This document shows, one piece after another, positions 1 through 9,851 of a stretch of 64,000 nt of DNA. Each line of letters opens with the position of its first letter. The stretch's first letter is position 1. The DNA is taken from assembly GCF_036250695.1 (NCBI RefSeq), contig NZ_CP109427.1, positions 1,674,001-1,738,000 of the forward strand, written 5' to 3'. A program made the position numbers and the translations under genes. Under the pieces are notes generated by a model, which did not search any database, was not told the origin of the DNA, and was given only the letters and a program-made list of their open reading frames with translations. Source of the DNA: Streptomyces sp. NBC_01497 (lineage in GTDB: Bacteria; Actinomycetota; Actinomycetes; Streptomycetales; Streptomycetaceae).

Positions 1-1021
1 AGGCCGTGATCGCGACGATGTCGTCCCGCTCCTGACCGAGCTTGAGCATTTCCTCACCGAAGACGGACGTCCAGTCGGCGCCGCCCGCCGAGATCGGCAG
101 ACCCGTGTCGGGGTGGATCGGACCGATGCCGTGGAAGCGGTCGGTCGGGTCCTGCTCGGCCGGGGTGTAGCCGCGGCCCTTCTCCGTGATGCAGTGCACG
201 ATGACCGGGCCGCCGAAGCGTTTCGCCCGCAGCAACGCGGATTCGACGGCCTCGACGTCGTGGCCGTCGATGGGGCCCATGTACTTCAGGCCGAGGTCCT
301 CGAACATGCCCTGCGGGGCGACGAAGTCCTTCAGGCCCTTCTTGGCGCCGTGCAGCGTCTCGTACAGCGGCCTGCCCACGACGGGCGTGCGCTCCAGGAG
401 GTCCTTGCCACGGGCGAGGAAGCGCTCGTAGCCGTCCGAGATGCGCAGGGTGGCGAGGTGGTTGGCGAGGCCGCCGGTGGTGCGCGCGTAGGACCACTCG
501 TTGTCGTTGACGACGATGACGAGGGGGCGGTCCTTGGCGGCGGCGATGTTGTTCAGCGCCTCCCAGGCCATGCCGCCGGTCAGCGCGCCGTCGCCGATGA
601 CGGCGACCACGCTGTTGTCCTTCTTCAGGACGCGGTTGGCCTTGGCGAGCCCGTCGGCCCAGCCGAGGACGGTGGAGGCGTGCGAGTTCTCGATCACGTC
701 GTGCTCGGACTCGGCGCGGGACGGGTAGCCGGAGAGGCCGCCCTTGCGCTTCAGCTTCGTGAAGTCCTGGCGCCCCGTGAGGAGCTTGTGCACGTACGCC
801 TGGTGCCCGGTGTCGAACAGGATCCGGTCGTTCGGGGAGTCGTACACCCGGTGGAGGGCGATGGTCAGTTCCACGACGCCCAGATTGGGCCCGAGGTGGC
901 CGCCGGTCTTGGAGACCGCGTCGACGAGGAACGTCCTGATCTCGCCCGCGAGCTGCCTGAGCTGCTCGGGGTCGAGTCGGTCCAGATCCCGCGGTCCCTT
1001 GATGTGCGTCAGCAACGGCAC
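1..1021 (-). CDS. dxs: 1-deoxy-D-xylulose-5-phosphate synthase, N-terminal part (runs off the left edge)
   Basis: DXS condenses pyruvate and glyceraldehyde-3-phosphate, using thiamine diphosphate, in the first step of the MEP isoprenoid pathway. About 340 of the usual ~640 residues are present; the rest lies left of the window. The family signatures are visible: [15 protein letters not shown] near residue 70, the ThDP/Mg motif [16 protein letters not shown] near residue 150, and the linker GPIDGHD. The start is GTG at 1021, giving [10 protein letters not shown], because AAGGAG sits 5-8 nt upstream and no better start lies behind it. It is transcribed leftwards in its own unit, separated by about 440 nt from the end of the xylose permease gene. 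Identification is secure; only the C-terminus cannot be judged. Confidence 0.95.
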   Translation of the reverse strand, partial: MPLLTHIKGPRDLDRLDPEQLRQLAGEIRTFLVDAVSKTGGHLGPNLGVVELTIALHRVYDSPNDRILFDTGHQAYVHKLLTGRQDFTKLKRKGGLSGYPSRAESEHDVIENSHASTVLGWADGLAKANRVLKKDNSVVAVIGDGALTGGMAWEALNNIAAAKDRPLVIVVNDNEWSYARTTGGLANHLATLRISDGYERFLARGKDLLERTPVVGRPLYETLHGAKKGLKDFVAPQGMFEDLGLKYMGPIDGHDVEAVESALLRAKRFGGPVIVHCITEKGRGYTPAEQDPTDRFHGIGPIHPDTGLPISAGGADWTSVFGEEMLKLGQERDDIVAITA

Positions 1022-1465
1022 CCGTGCCTCCTTGCGATTGAGCCGGTCGAGCTCTGCCGATCCGCTGATTCTAATGTTCCGCCCGCGGCGGCGTTCGTCG
1101 GGCCGCGTGTTTGTGTGTCACACCATCGGCTGCGAACCAGCGGATCCCCTTGTGGCTTGACTGACCTTGTGCATAGCCGTACGACCCAAGGGAACCGGGG
1201 TTCTCCGGGCCCTGGCCGGGCTCGGCGGTCCGGAAGGTCGTCGGCGACACGAACATCCATACAGGTGCGATCCGAACGTGTGGCCGGTCACGGCAGGAGG
1301 GCCGGGCCGCGGTACTCCACCACGGGAGGCGCGGGCCGCCCGCACTCCACGCGCCGGGCGCGGGACCGCGCCCGGCAGGGGCGGCACCCACTGGGGGGCC
1401 ACTGCCCGCGGACGCAAGCGTGCCCGGTACCTGGAAGGCACCGGGCACGGCTTGCGGGAGAGCGG
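1022..1465. other. Intergenic region between dxs and xylH
   Basis: This 444-nt gap carries the dxs promoter and ribosome binding site at its left end and the xylH terminator at its right end. Open frames here on both strands have no family features and unlike composition to neighbours, so I see no gene. Confidence 0.6.
1419..1449 (-). terminator. Terminator of the xylFGH operon
   Basis: Perfect 10-bp inverted repeat CGTGCCCGGT / ACCGGGCACG at 1419-1428 and 1440-1449 with an 11-nt loop, lying just downstream of the xylH stop codon. There is no long U-run, which is normal for Streptomyces terminators. Confidence 0.75.
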
Positions 1466-2751
<1,286 letters not shown>

Positions 2752-2755
<4 letters not shown>

Positions 2756-3531
2756 TTCTGAACCTCCGCGGTACGGGACGCGCGCCGGGTCACAGCGTTG
2801 TCCGTGGCGCCGGTGATGGCGGCGATGATGTCTTCCTGCGAGGTGGTCCTGACGTCGAAGACGCCGTTGTTGCCACCGAGGCGGAGAACCGCGACCCGGT
2901 CGGCGACGGCCTTGACGTCCGCCATGTTGTGGCTGATGAGGAGGACCGCGAGGCCGCGCGAGCGCAGGCGCTCCACGAGGTCGAGCACCTGGGCGGTCTG
3001 CTCCACACCGAGAGCCGCCGTGGGCTCGTCGAGGATGACGAGCTTGGGCTCACCGAGCATCGAGCGGGCGATCGCCACGACCTGGCGCTGACCGCCGGAG
3101 AGCGAGGCGATCGGAATGCGCACGCTCGGGATGCGGATCGAGAGCGAGTCGAGCAGCTCGCGCGAGCGGCGCTCCATCTCGACCTCGTTGAGCACGCCCC
3201 AGCGGCGGATCTCCCGGCCGAGGAACAGGTTGCCCACGACGTCGATGTTGTCGGCGAGCGACAGGTCCTGGTAGACGGTCGCGATACCCAGGTGCTGGGC
3301 ATCCTGCGGCCGGTCGACCGAGACCTGGCGTCCCTCCCACTCGATGACGCCTTCGTCGATGGGATGCACGCCGGCGATCGTCTTGACCAGCGTGGACTTT
3401 CCGGCTCCGTTGTCGCCCACCAGGGCGACCACCTCACCGGCGTGGATCTCCAGGTCGACGTCGGTGAGCGCCTGGACGGCACCGAATCGCTTGAAGACCC
3501 CTCGCAACGCCAGCACGGGCGTAGCGGTCAC
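2752..3531 (-). CDS. xylG: Xylose-type ABC transporter, ATP-binding subunit (XylG)
   Basis: ATPase subunit energising uptake through XylH, 259 residues. It shows Walker A GDNGAGKST, Q-loop TVYQDLSLADN, signature LSGGQRQ and Walker B LVILDEPTAAL followed by the H-loop LLISHNM. It has a single ABC domain, whereas the classical E. coli XylG/RbsA type carries two in tandem (~500 residues); single-domain forms are usual in Streptomyces. I chose GTG at 3531 because AAGGAG lies 9 nt upstream; an in-frame ATG at 3540 sits directly against that Shine-Dalgarno sequence and is less likely. The end overlaps the xylH start by 4 nt. A 232-nt gap with a strong hairpin separates it from xylF. Confidence 0.9.
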
Positions 3532-3654
3532 GTGAACCATCTCCTTCGCCGCCTGACCGGCGGGGATGCCGCGCCGGGGGTGTGGCGCGGAGGTCGAGCA
3601 GAACATGCGGAAGCCCACCGCCGGAGAGCGGCGGCAGGAGGTGAAGAGTTCCGT

Positions 3655-3704
3655 CCGGCGCCCCGCCGCTTCTGCTTGCGGGGCGTGGTCGAGCGGGGCG
3701 CCGG
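3655..3704 (-). terminator. Hairpin between xylF and xylG (attenuator-like)
   Basis: A perfect 12-bp inverted repeat CCGGCGCCCCGC / GCGGGGCGCCGG occupies 3655-3666 and 3693-3704. An alternative 7-bp stem (3660-3666 with 3678-3684) shares the left arm, so two mutually exclusive structures are possible. Placed after the binding-protein gene, it would lower read-through into xylGH and stabilise xylF mRNA, as is common in binding-protein operons. The role is inferred. Confidence 0.6.
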
Positions 3705-3763
3705 ACAGGTCTTCACAGGAGTGGAACGGGCGGAGGTCCCTCGATCGGGCCCTCCGCTGCCGC

Positions 3764-4882
3764 CTACTCCAGGCCGTCGGCCTTGCAGGCCGCGAGGTAC
3801 GTGGGGGTGCAGATGTCGGACAGCTTGTAGATGTTGTCCTTGAGGACCGTGTCCTTGATGTTGGACTTGGTCAGGGAGACCACCGGGATGATCTTGGTGG
3901 GGATGCCCTTGTTGGTGTTGCTGTCGCTCTTGTCCGCGGCGATGGTGTCCACGGACTTGCCCTGCGCCAGCGCGACGGCCATCTGGCCGGCGACGGACGC
4001 CTCTTCCGGGTACGACTTGTAGATGCTCATGAACTGCGTGCCGTCGAGGATGCGCTGCACGCCGGTCAGAGTCGAGTCCTGGCCGGTGACCGGGACCTTC
4101 TTCGGGTCGATGCTGGCCTGCTTCATCGCCTGGATGATGGCGCCGGCCATGTCGTCGTTGGCGGAGTAGACGCCGACGATCTTCTTCGCACCGAGGGCCT
4201 GGATCGCGGCCGCCATGTTGGCGTTGGCGTTGTTCGGGTCCCAGTCCTGCGTGTCGTACTTCTTGCCGATCGTCGTGGCCTTCTGCAGGATCGGCAGCGC
4301 GCCGGCCTTGAAGAGCGCGGCGTTCGGGTCCGTGATGGCACCGTTCATCATCACGATGCTGCCGGCCTTGGCCTTCGAGCCGAGCTGCTTGACCAGGGCG
4401 TTCGCCTGCACCCGGCCGACTTCGGTGTTGTCGAAGGAGGTGTAGGCGTCGATCGGGCCGTCCGCGAGGCGGTCGTAGGCCACCACGGGGATGCCGGCGT
4501 CCTTGGCCTTCTGGACCGAGGCGGCGATCGACTTCGAGTCCACCGCGTCCAGGATGATCACGTCGACCTTGCGGGTGATCAGCGTGGACATCTGCTGGGT
4601 CTGGGTCGTCGCGTCCTGCTGCGCGTTCTCGTAGACGACCTTGCCCTTGCCGTTGGTGAGGTCGGAGATCCGCTTGGTGATGAGCGGCCTGTCCAGCGAC
4701 TCGTAACGCGCGGTCTTGTTCTCCGGGAGAAGCAGGCCCACCGTGATGTTGTCCGAGTCGGACTTCTTCTTGGGGGCGCTGTCGCTGCCGCTGGACTGCT
4801 TGGCACTGCCGCACGCGGCGAGGAGAACAGCCATGCCGGTGGCGGACGCGGCTACCGCAGCACGACGCATCGATGCGTTCAC
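3764..4882 (-). CDS. xylF: Xylose-type ABC transporter, substrate-binding lipoprotein (XylF)
   Basis: Extracytoplasmic binding protein, 372 residues, delivering sugar to XylGH. The N-terminus MRRAAVAASATGMAVLLAAC ends in the lipobox LAAC, so it should be a lipid-anchored protein. The mature part is a type I periplasmic-binding fold of the xylose/ribose class, with VDVIILDAVDSKSIA and VVAYDRLADGPIDAYTSFDN typical of XylF. The start GTG at 4882 is preceded by GGGAGG with 9-nt spacing; an ATG four codons later is possible. It is the first gene of the operon, downstream of candidate operators at 4961-5003 and next to the ROK repressor gene, which reads the same way. Confidence 0.9.
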   Translation of the reverse strand: MNASMRRAAVAASATGMAVLLAACGSAKQSSGSDSAPKKKSDSDNITVGLLLPENKTARYESLDRPLITKRISDLTNGKGKVVYENAQQDATTQTQQMSTLITRKVDVIILDAVDSKSIAASVQKAKDAGIPVVAYDRLADGPIDAYTSFDNTEVGRVQANALVKQLGSKAKAGSIVMMNGAITDPNAALFKAGALPILQKATTIGKKYDTQDWDPNNANANMAAAIQALGAKKIVGVYSANDDMAGAIIQAMKQASIDPKKVPVTGQDSTLTGVQRILDGTQFMSIYKSYPEEASVAGQMAVALAQGKSVDTIAADKSDSNTNKGIPTKIIPVVSLTKSNIKDTVLKDNIYKLSDICTPTYLAACKADGLE

Positions 4883-4960
4883 GTTGAAAAACCTCCCTGA
4901 CGAGGCCGCGTCGCTGCGGCCGAGGTGGCAGGAAGTCAACTCGGCCAAACGGGCGACGTC

Positions 4961-5003
4961 AAGGAGTAAATCCTTAACGAGATGACAACGGTGCCATTCG
5001 TTA
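4961..5003. promoter_or_regulatory. Candidate ROK operators in front of xylF
   Basis: The 120-nt gap between the ROK gene stop and xylF is relatively AT-rich and holds two inverted repeats: AAGGA-GTAAA-TCCTT at 4961-4975, and TAACGA (4975-4980) paired with TCGTTA (4998-5003). Their position upstream of xylF fits binding by the adjacent ROK regulator. This is inference from position and symmetry. Confidence 0.5.
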
Positions 5004-5004
5004 T

Positions 5005-6204
5005 CTAAGTGAAGGCAGGTGTGGTGCTCGGGAGGGCGCTCTCCAGCAAGGTCGAATCGCCCATTTCGTTGAGTACGAGCGCCAGCGCGCCGAGCACCTC
5101 GGCCCGGCCTCCCAGGGCTCCCGGGAGCACCGAGAGTTGGCGCGCCGCGCTCGGGATGGCGTACCGCGAGACGGACTCCCGGATCGGCGCGAGCACCAGT
5201 TCCCCAGCCTCCGCCAGATCGCCTCCCAGCACCACCCTGGAGGGGTTCAGAAGGTTGCACAGATTGGCGACGCCGCTGCCGACGTGCCGGCCCACGTCGG
5301 CCACCACCCTGCGGCACCCGGGGTCGCCCTCGCGGGCCAACTGGACGACCCGCTCCATCGTCAGGTCGCTGCCGTGGCTGGGCTGCAGGAGGGGCAGGAC
5401 GTACCGGGCGGCGGTGAAGGTCTCCAGGCATCCGCGGTTGCCGCAGCGGCACACCGGGCCCGCCTCGTCCAGGGTGATGTGCCCGATCTCCCCCGCCGTG
5501 CCACCGGGCCCGCGGTAGATCCGGCCCGCGATGACGAGGCCCGCCCCGACACCGCTCGCGACCTTGATGTACGCCAGGTCGCGCACGCCCCGGCCGCTGC
5601 CCCACACCATCTCGCCGAGCGCGCCGAGATTGGCATCGTTGTCCACGTACACCGGCACCCCGAGGCGGGCGGCGAGCTCGTCGCTCGGGTTGATCCCGGT
5701 CCACCCCGGCAGTATCGCCGTGGAGCCGAGCGTGCCCGATTCGACGTCGATGGGGCCCGGCACGCCGAGCCCGACGCCGACGACCTTCTTACGGTCGATC
5801 CCGGTGGTCACGATCAGGCGTTCGACCAGGGTCTCCGCCCGCCCGAAGCCGTCCGCGTACGACGCGTCGACGTCCAGTGGCTCGGACTCCTCGGCCAGGA
5901 CCTGATGGGCCAGGTTGCCCACCGCCACGCGCAGGTGGGTGTGGCCGAAGTCGACGCCGAGCACGATGCCGGCCTCGGGGCTCAGCGACACGCTGCGGGC
6001 CCTGCGCCCGCCCGCCGAGGTCGGGGTGACCTCGACCGTGCCGCCCTCCTTCAGCTCCCGGACGATGTTGGACACCGTGGCTGCGGACAGACCGGTGCCC
6101 CTGGCGATCTCGGCCTGCGTCAGCGAACCGGCCATACGCACCGCGCGTACGACCCGTTCGAGGTTGGCCCGGTGCAGCGACGACTGCGACCCCGGAGTCT
6201 CCAC
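5005..6204 (-). CDS. rok7B7: ROK-family transcriptional regulator (Rok7B7-like)
   Basis: 399-residue DNA-binding ROK protein. A winged helix-turn-helix occupies roughly residues 20-75 (LTQAEIARGTGLSAATVSNI), followed by a ROK/actin-like ATPase fold starting at GIVLGVDFGHTHLRVAVG. The ROK zinc-binding consensus is present as CRCGNRGCLE near residue 250, as is the sugar-kinase-like motif GLGVPGPID. In S. coelicolor the homologue beside xylFGH (Rok7B7) represses xylose uptake and affects carbon catabolite repression and antibiotic production. Here the gene also sits beside xylF and reads in the same direction, with 120 nt between. Whether the sugar site still has kinase activity cannot be told; fused HTH forms are normally regulators only. 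ATG at 6204 gives the full domain. Confidence 0.9.
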   Translation of the reverse strand: METPGSQSSLHRANLERVVRAVRMAGSLTQAEIARGTGLSAATVSNIVRELKEGGTVEVTPTSAGGRRARSVSLSPEAGIVLGVDFGHTHLRVAVGNLAHQVLAEESEPLDVDASYADGFGRAETLVERLIVTTGIDRKKVVGVGLGVPGPIDVESGTLGSTAILPGWTGINPSDELAARLGVPVYVDNDANLGALGEMVWGSGRGVRDLAYIKVASGVGAGLVIAGRIYRGPGGTAGEIGHITLDEAGPVCRCGNRGCLETFTAARYVLPLLQPSHGSDLTMERVVQLAREGDPGCRRVVADVGRHVGSGVANLCNLLNPSRVVLGGDLAEAGELVLAPIRESVSRYAIPSAARQLSVLPGALGGRAEVLGALALVLNEMGDSTLLESALPSTTPAFT

Positions 6205-6378
6205 GGCTCATCCACTCCTGCCCTGGCAGACGGCACGACGACCGTCTCCCGGCGGGGCCGCGTCACTGAGACCCCGACGTATCTCCAACTTGTGAACTCT
6301 TACCTCAGCCTTTGGGGCCACCTCCCGTCAAGACCTTGAGCGACGCTCGTCCGGACGAAACACCCGATACACGAAGAA

Positions 6379-6406
6379 ACGCCCGCCGACAATCTCCGGC
6401 GGGCGT
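6379..6406 (-). terminator. Terminator of ngcEFG
   Basis: Perfect 10-bp stem ACGCCCGCCG / CGGCGGGCGT at 6379-6388 and 6397-6406 with an 8-nt loop. On the minus strand it is followed by TTTCTTCGTG, giving a short U-rich tail after the permease gene. Confidence 0.85.
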
Positions 6407-6420
6407 CTCCGCGCCTGACG

Positions 6421-7341
6421 TTATTTCAACGCGCCCGCGGTCAGCCCGGCGACCACCTGGCGCTGGAAGACGATGTACGCGGCGAGCACCGGCAGCATCG
6501 CCATCACCAGACCGGCGAACAGGCCCGAGTAGTCGCCCTTGTAGCCCTGGCTCGTGGCGAGTTCGACCAGGCCCTGCGAGAGCACCTTGTGGTCGGGGTT
6601 GGTGTTCAGCACCGTCGGCAGCAGGTACTGGTTCCACTGGCCCAGGAAGTTGAAGATCCCGACACTGATCAGCCCGGGCTTCGCCATGGGGAGCATGACC
6701 TGGAAGAACGTACGCGTGTGGGACGCGCCGTCGATGATCGCCGCCTCCGCCACCGACGTGGGCAACGTCTTGAAGAAGGAGGTCAGGAAGAAGACCGTGA
6801 ACGGCAGCGAGTACGCGATGTAGACCAGGATCAGCCCCTGCATCGTGTTGAGCAGGGTCAGGTTCTGCATCACGTAGAACAGCGGCACCAGCGCGAGGAT
6901 GACGGGGAAGCTCATCCCGCCGATGAACAGGAAGTAGATGAACCTGTTGCCGGGGAAGTCGAACCGCGCCAGCACGTACGCCGCCATCGAACCCAGCAGC
7001 AGCGTGCCGAACAGCGAACACGCCACCACGATCACGGTGTTGAGGAAGTAGTCGCTCATGTGCGCCTGGTTCCAGGCGCGCGACCAGTTCTCGAAGTGCA
7101 GGTGGTTCGGCAGCGCCCAGGGAGATGTGAAGATCGACTTGTCGTCCTTGAAGGACGTCATGACGGCCCACAGGAGCGGCATCACGACCAGGATCGCCCA
7201 GATGACCAGCATGCCGTGGGAGAAGACGTTCAGCACCCCGCCGGTCTTCTTCTCACGGCCCGCACCAGCGGGCGCGGGCTTCGCCTCGGGGACGTGCGGC
7301 GGCACGGTCTCGGCGGGCTGGGGAGAGGTGTCAGTGCTCAT
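6421..7341 (-). CDS. ngcG: Chitobiose/GlcNAc-type ABC transporter, permease 2 (NgcG-like)
   Basis: 306-residue inner-membrane permease of the MalG/CUT1 class with six hydrophobic segments after a ~50-residue hydrophilic, Pro-rich N-terminus. The cytoplasmic EAA loop is clear: EAAIIDGASHTRTFFQVMLP, where MsiK-type ATPases dock. Its ATG at 7341 overlaps the stop of the upstream permease by one base (TGATG), so it is coupled to that gene. The triplet binding protein - permease - permease, without an ATPase, next to rok7B7 and xylFGH corresponds to ngcEFG (SCO6005-6007), reported as an uptake system for chitobiose/GlcNAc. The substrate is inferred from that synteny and from a DasR-like site upstream of ngcE. 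Confidence 0.85.
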   Translation of the reverse strand: MSTDTSPQPAETVPPHVPEAKPAPAGAGREKKTGGVLNVFSHGMLVIWAILVVMPLLWAVMTSFKDDKSIFTSPWALPNHLHFENWSRAWNQAHMSDYFLNTVIVVACSLFGTLLLGSMAAYVLARFDFPGNRFIYFLFIGGMSFPVILALVPLFYVMQNLTLLNTMQGLILVYIAYSLPFTVFFLTSFFKTLPTSVAEAAIIDGASHTRTFFQVMLPMAKPGLISVGIFNFLGQWNQYLLPTVLNTNPDHKVLSQGLVELATSQGYKGDYSGLFAGLVMAMLPVLAAYIVFQRQVVAGLTAGALK

Positions 7342-8264
7342 CAGTACTCCAGCCGTTCGCGTCGGCCCAGGCGCAGGACCCCGCCGGCGAACAGCAGGGT
7401 GACAATCAGGAGGGCCACGCCGATCGCGGTCGCGTAACCGGCCTGGCCGTCGCGGAACGCCTTCTGGTAGACGTACAGACTCAGGACGTTGGTGGAATCG
7501 GCGGGTCCGCCGGGGCCCACCGTCATGATCTGGGTGACCGCGAACGACTCGGCGCCGAGCGCCAGTACGCCCATGTAGACCCAGCCGGACTGGACGGTGT
7601 CCCACAGCAGGGGCAGCGTGATCCGGAAGAACGTGGTGGCGCGGCCCGCACCGTCGAGCAGGGCCGCCTCGTAGAAGTCCTTCGGGATGGACGACATGCC
7701 CGCGGAGAACAGCACCACGAAGAAGCCGACCTGGCTCCACATCAGGACGGCCATCACGCACCACAGCGCGAGCCCGGGGTCACCCAGCCATTCCGGCTGC
7801 ACGCTGCCCAGGCCGATCGCGCTCAGGAAGGCGTTGAGCGCTCCGCTGTCGGGGTTGTAGAGGAACTGGAAGAGCAGGGCCACGATCGCGATGGACAGCA
7901 CCTGCGGGAAGAAGTAGACGATCTTGTAGAACGGGGCGCCCTGGACCCCGGAGACCGCGGCACCCTTCTTCCTGCGGCCGCCCACGTTCAGCATGAACGA
8001 CAGGAACAGCGCGATGGCCAGCACCACCACGGGCAGCACCAGCACGTAGATCACGCTGTGCCTGAGCGACGCCCAGAACGTGGGGTCGTGCATCATCCGT
8101 TGGTAGTTGTCCAGCCCCGTCACCGAGAACTGGGGGCTCAGGCCGGTCCAGTTGGTGAACGAGTAGTAGATCGACTGGATGAACGGCCAGATGACGAAGA
8201 TGGCGTACAACGCCAGGGGGACGATCAAGAACCCCACGATGAACCGGTACTTGCCGTGCTGCAT
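7341..8264 (-). CDS. ngcF: Chitobiose/GlcNAc-type ABC transporter, permease 1 (NgcF-like)
   Basis: 307-residue permease of the MalF/UgpA class. Six membrane segments are visible, beginning with residues ~8-30, and the EAA loop reads EAALLDGAGRATTFFRITLP. A large periplasmic loop as in E. coli MalF is absent, which is usual for actinobacterial CUT1 permeases. It pairs with the downstream permease (1-nt overlap). The gene follows the binding-protein gene after a 138-nt spacer with two strong hairpins, suggesting lower expression than ngcE. No ATPase gene is present, so the shared ATPase MsiK, encoded elsewhere, would have to power it. Confidence 0.85.
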   Translation of the reverse strand: MQHGKYRFIVGFLIVPLALYAIFVIWPFIQSIYYSFTNWTGLSPQFSVTGLDNYQRMMHDPTFWASLRHSVIYVLVLPVVVLAIALFLSFMLNVGGRRKKGAAVSGVQGAPFYKIVYFFPQVLSIAIVALLFQFLYNPDSGALNAFLSAIGLGSVQPEWLGDPGLALWCVMAVLMWSQVGFFVVLFSAGMSSIPKDFYEAALLDGAGRATTFFRITLPLLWDTVQSGWVYMGVLALGAESFAVTQIMTVGPGGPADSTNVLSLYVYQKAFRDGQAGYATAIGVALLIVTLLFAGGVLRLGRRERLEY

Positions 8265-8284
8265 GTCTCCCGACCCCGAATCCT

Positions 8285-8310
8285 CGGCGGCCCGCCATGG
8301 CGGGCCGCCG
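8285..8310 (-). terminator. Perfect palindromic hairpin between ngcE and ngcF
   Basis: CGGCGGCCCGCC at 8285-8296 and GGCGGGCCGCCG at 8299-8310 form a 12-bp perfect stem with only AT between the arms. A second long GC-rich inverted repeat follows at about 8351-8393. Together they probably limit transcription from ngcE into the permease genes. Confidence 0.6.
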
Positions 8311-8402
8311 TGCCGACCGGGCGTGTGCCGGCCGACAGGCGTGACCGGCGCGGACGGCCGGGGCGCCCGGAGTTCGGGGCGCCGCCGGCCGTCCGTTCCG
8401 CC

Positions 8403-9851
8403 CTACTGGTGCTTGTAGTGGGTGATGGACGAGTCCTTGGCCGCCGCGTCGGAGAACTCCTGGCACTTCTTGACGCACTCGGCCGGGGTCATCCGGCCGG
8501 CCATCATCTCGCCGAGCGCGCCGACACCGATCTTCTGCTTCTCCAGGTCGACGTACCAGTCCTGGAGGCGGGGGTTGAGCACGTTCGGCCCGGCCTTCGT
8601 CAAGGCGTCGACGCCGGACTGCAGGGCGCTCGTGAGCGTGAGCCCGTCGGTGCCGCCGTTGAAGGAGCTGAGCGACTTCACCTTCTGCGTGAAGTTGCGC
8701 GAGGAGCCCTCGCTGAGCATGATCCGCAGCTGCTCCATGCCACCGAGCGGGTTCTTCGCCTTCGCCGGGACGATGTAGGGCTCACCGCCGGCCGCCCAGA
8801 TGGTGCCGAACGGCATCTTGTCGCTCGAGTCGAGGCTGGAGGGCGCCGAGACCTTCATCTGGAAGTCCTTGGGCGTGGTCTTCGCCGCCTCGTTCTCCAC
8901 CCAGGAGCCGTTGGGGATGAACAGCGCCTTGTACTGCGTCCACGCGGTCTGCGACTGGATGTGGTCGAGACCCGGGGTGCCCTTGAGGATGTACCCCTTG
9001 GCGTAGAGCTCGTAGTACGCCTCGAAGGCCGCCTTCACGGCGGGCGCCTTCCAGCAGTTCGGCTCCAGGTTGTCGATCGCGTCCAGGACCTCCCGGCCGC
9101 CGATCTTGCCGATGAAGGGGAACAGCGAGAAGGGCACGTAGTACGGGTACTTGCCCGCGTACGTCCAGCCCGCCACGCCCTTCTTCTTGGCCTTGGCGCA
9201 CAGCGCCAGCATGTCGTCCCAGTTCTCCGGGTACTGCGCGTCGAAGCGGTCGAGCGCCGTCTGGGAGTACCAGACGCCGTAGACCGTGTACGCGTAGTTC
9301 ATGACGTACATCGGCTTGCCGTTGAACTGGCCCATCTCCAGGACGCCGGGCCGCAGGGTGTCGCGGACCTTCTTGGACGGGTCGTCGTAGGACGGCGCGT
9401 CCATCAGCGCCGTCAGGTCGGCGAGTTGCTTCTGGCCGACGAGGACACCCATGTCCATCTGCTCGGCGCCGGAGTTGTCGATCAGGTCCGGCGGGGTGCC
9501 GCCGTTGAAGCGCGGCTGGAGCTGGGTCTGGATCTTCTGGGTCGCCGTCAGGGTGACCTTGGCCTTCGGGAAGGCCTTGTTGTACAGGACATTGGCGTCC
9601 TTGGCGTACTCGGTACCGAAGCCCCCGTCGAAGATGACGAAGTCGAGGGGGCTGGTCGCGTTCACCCCGAGCGGGTTCTTGGCCGTCGTCTTCGCCTTGC
9701 TCGGCTTGGTGGTGTCGTCGCTCCCGCCGCCGCTCGCGCAGGCACTCAGGAAGCTCACCGCCGGTATGCCGACCAGGCCGAGCGCCGCTGACCGCTTGAT
9801 CACATCGCGGCGGCCAAGGCCCCCGTCGTTCTGAGCGGAGGTGGATCCCAT
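8403..9851 (-). CDS. ngcE: Chitobiose/GlcNAc-type ABC transporter, binding lipoprotein (NgcE-like)
   Basis: 482-residue solute-binding protein (SBP_bac_1 type) that would capture chito-oligosaccharide or GlcNAc outside the cell. The N-terminus carries a twin-arginine motif GRRDVIKR followed by a hydrophobic stretch and the lipobox LSAC, so it is predicted to be a Tat-exported lipoprotein. The rest is a large two-lobed binding fold with PPDLIDNSGAEQ, WDDMLALCAKAKKKG and WYSQTALDRFDAQYP as family-like segments. The start ATG at 9851 has GAGG 8 nt upstream; a TTG two codons earlier is in frame but poorly spaced. It heads the ngcEFG operon and has a DasR-like site about 250 nt upstream. Confidence 0.85.
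   Translation of the reverse strand: MGSTSAQNDGGLGRRDVIKRSAALGLVGIPAVSFLSACASGGGSDDTTKPSKAKTTAKNPLGVNATSPLDFVIFDGGFGTEYAKDANVLYNKAFPKAKVTLTATQKIQTQLQPRFNGGTPPDLIDNSGAEQMDMGVLVGQKQLADLTALMDAPSYDDPSKKVRDTLRPGVLEMGQFNGKPMYVMNYAYTVYGVWYSQTALDRFDAQYPENWDDMLALCAKAKKKGVAGWTYAGKYPYYVPFSLFPFIGKIGGREVLDAIDNLEPNCWKAPAVKAAFEAYYELYAKGYILKGTPGLDHIQSQTAWTQYKALFIPNGSWVENEAAKTTPKDFQMKVSAPSSLDSSDKMPFGTIWAAGGEPYIVPAKAKNPLGGMEQLRIMLSEGSSRNFTQKVKSLSSFNGGTDGLTLTSALQSGVDALTKAGPNVLNPRLQDWYVDLEKQKIGVGALGEMMAGRMTPAECVKKCQEFSDAAAKDSSITHYKHQ

Noticed and set aside
3764..5704. 646-codon version of XylF
   Set aside because: The extra N-terminal part is antisense-like sequence through the ROK gene; a lipoprotein signal and GGGAGG-GTG start at 4882 define the real start.
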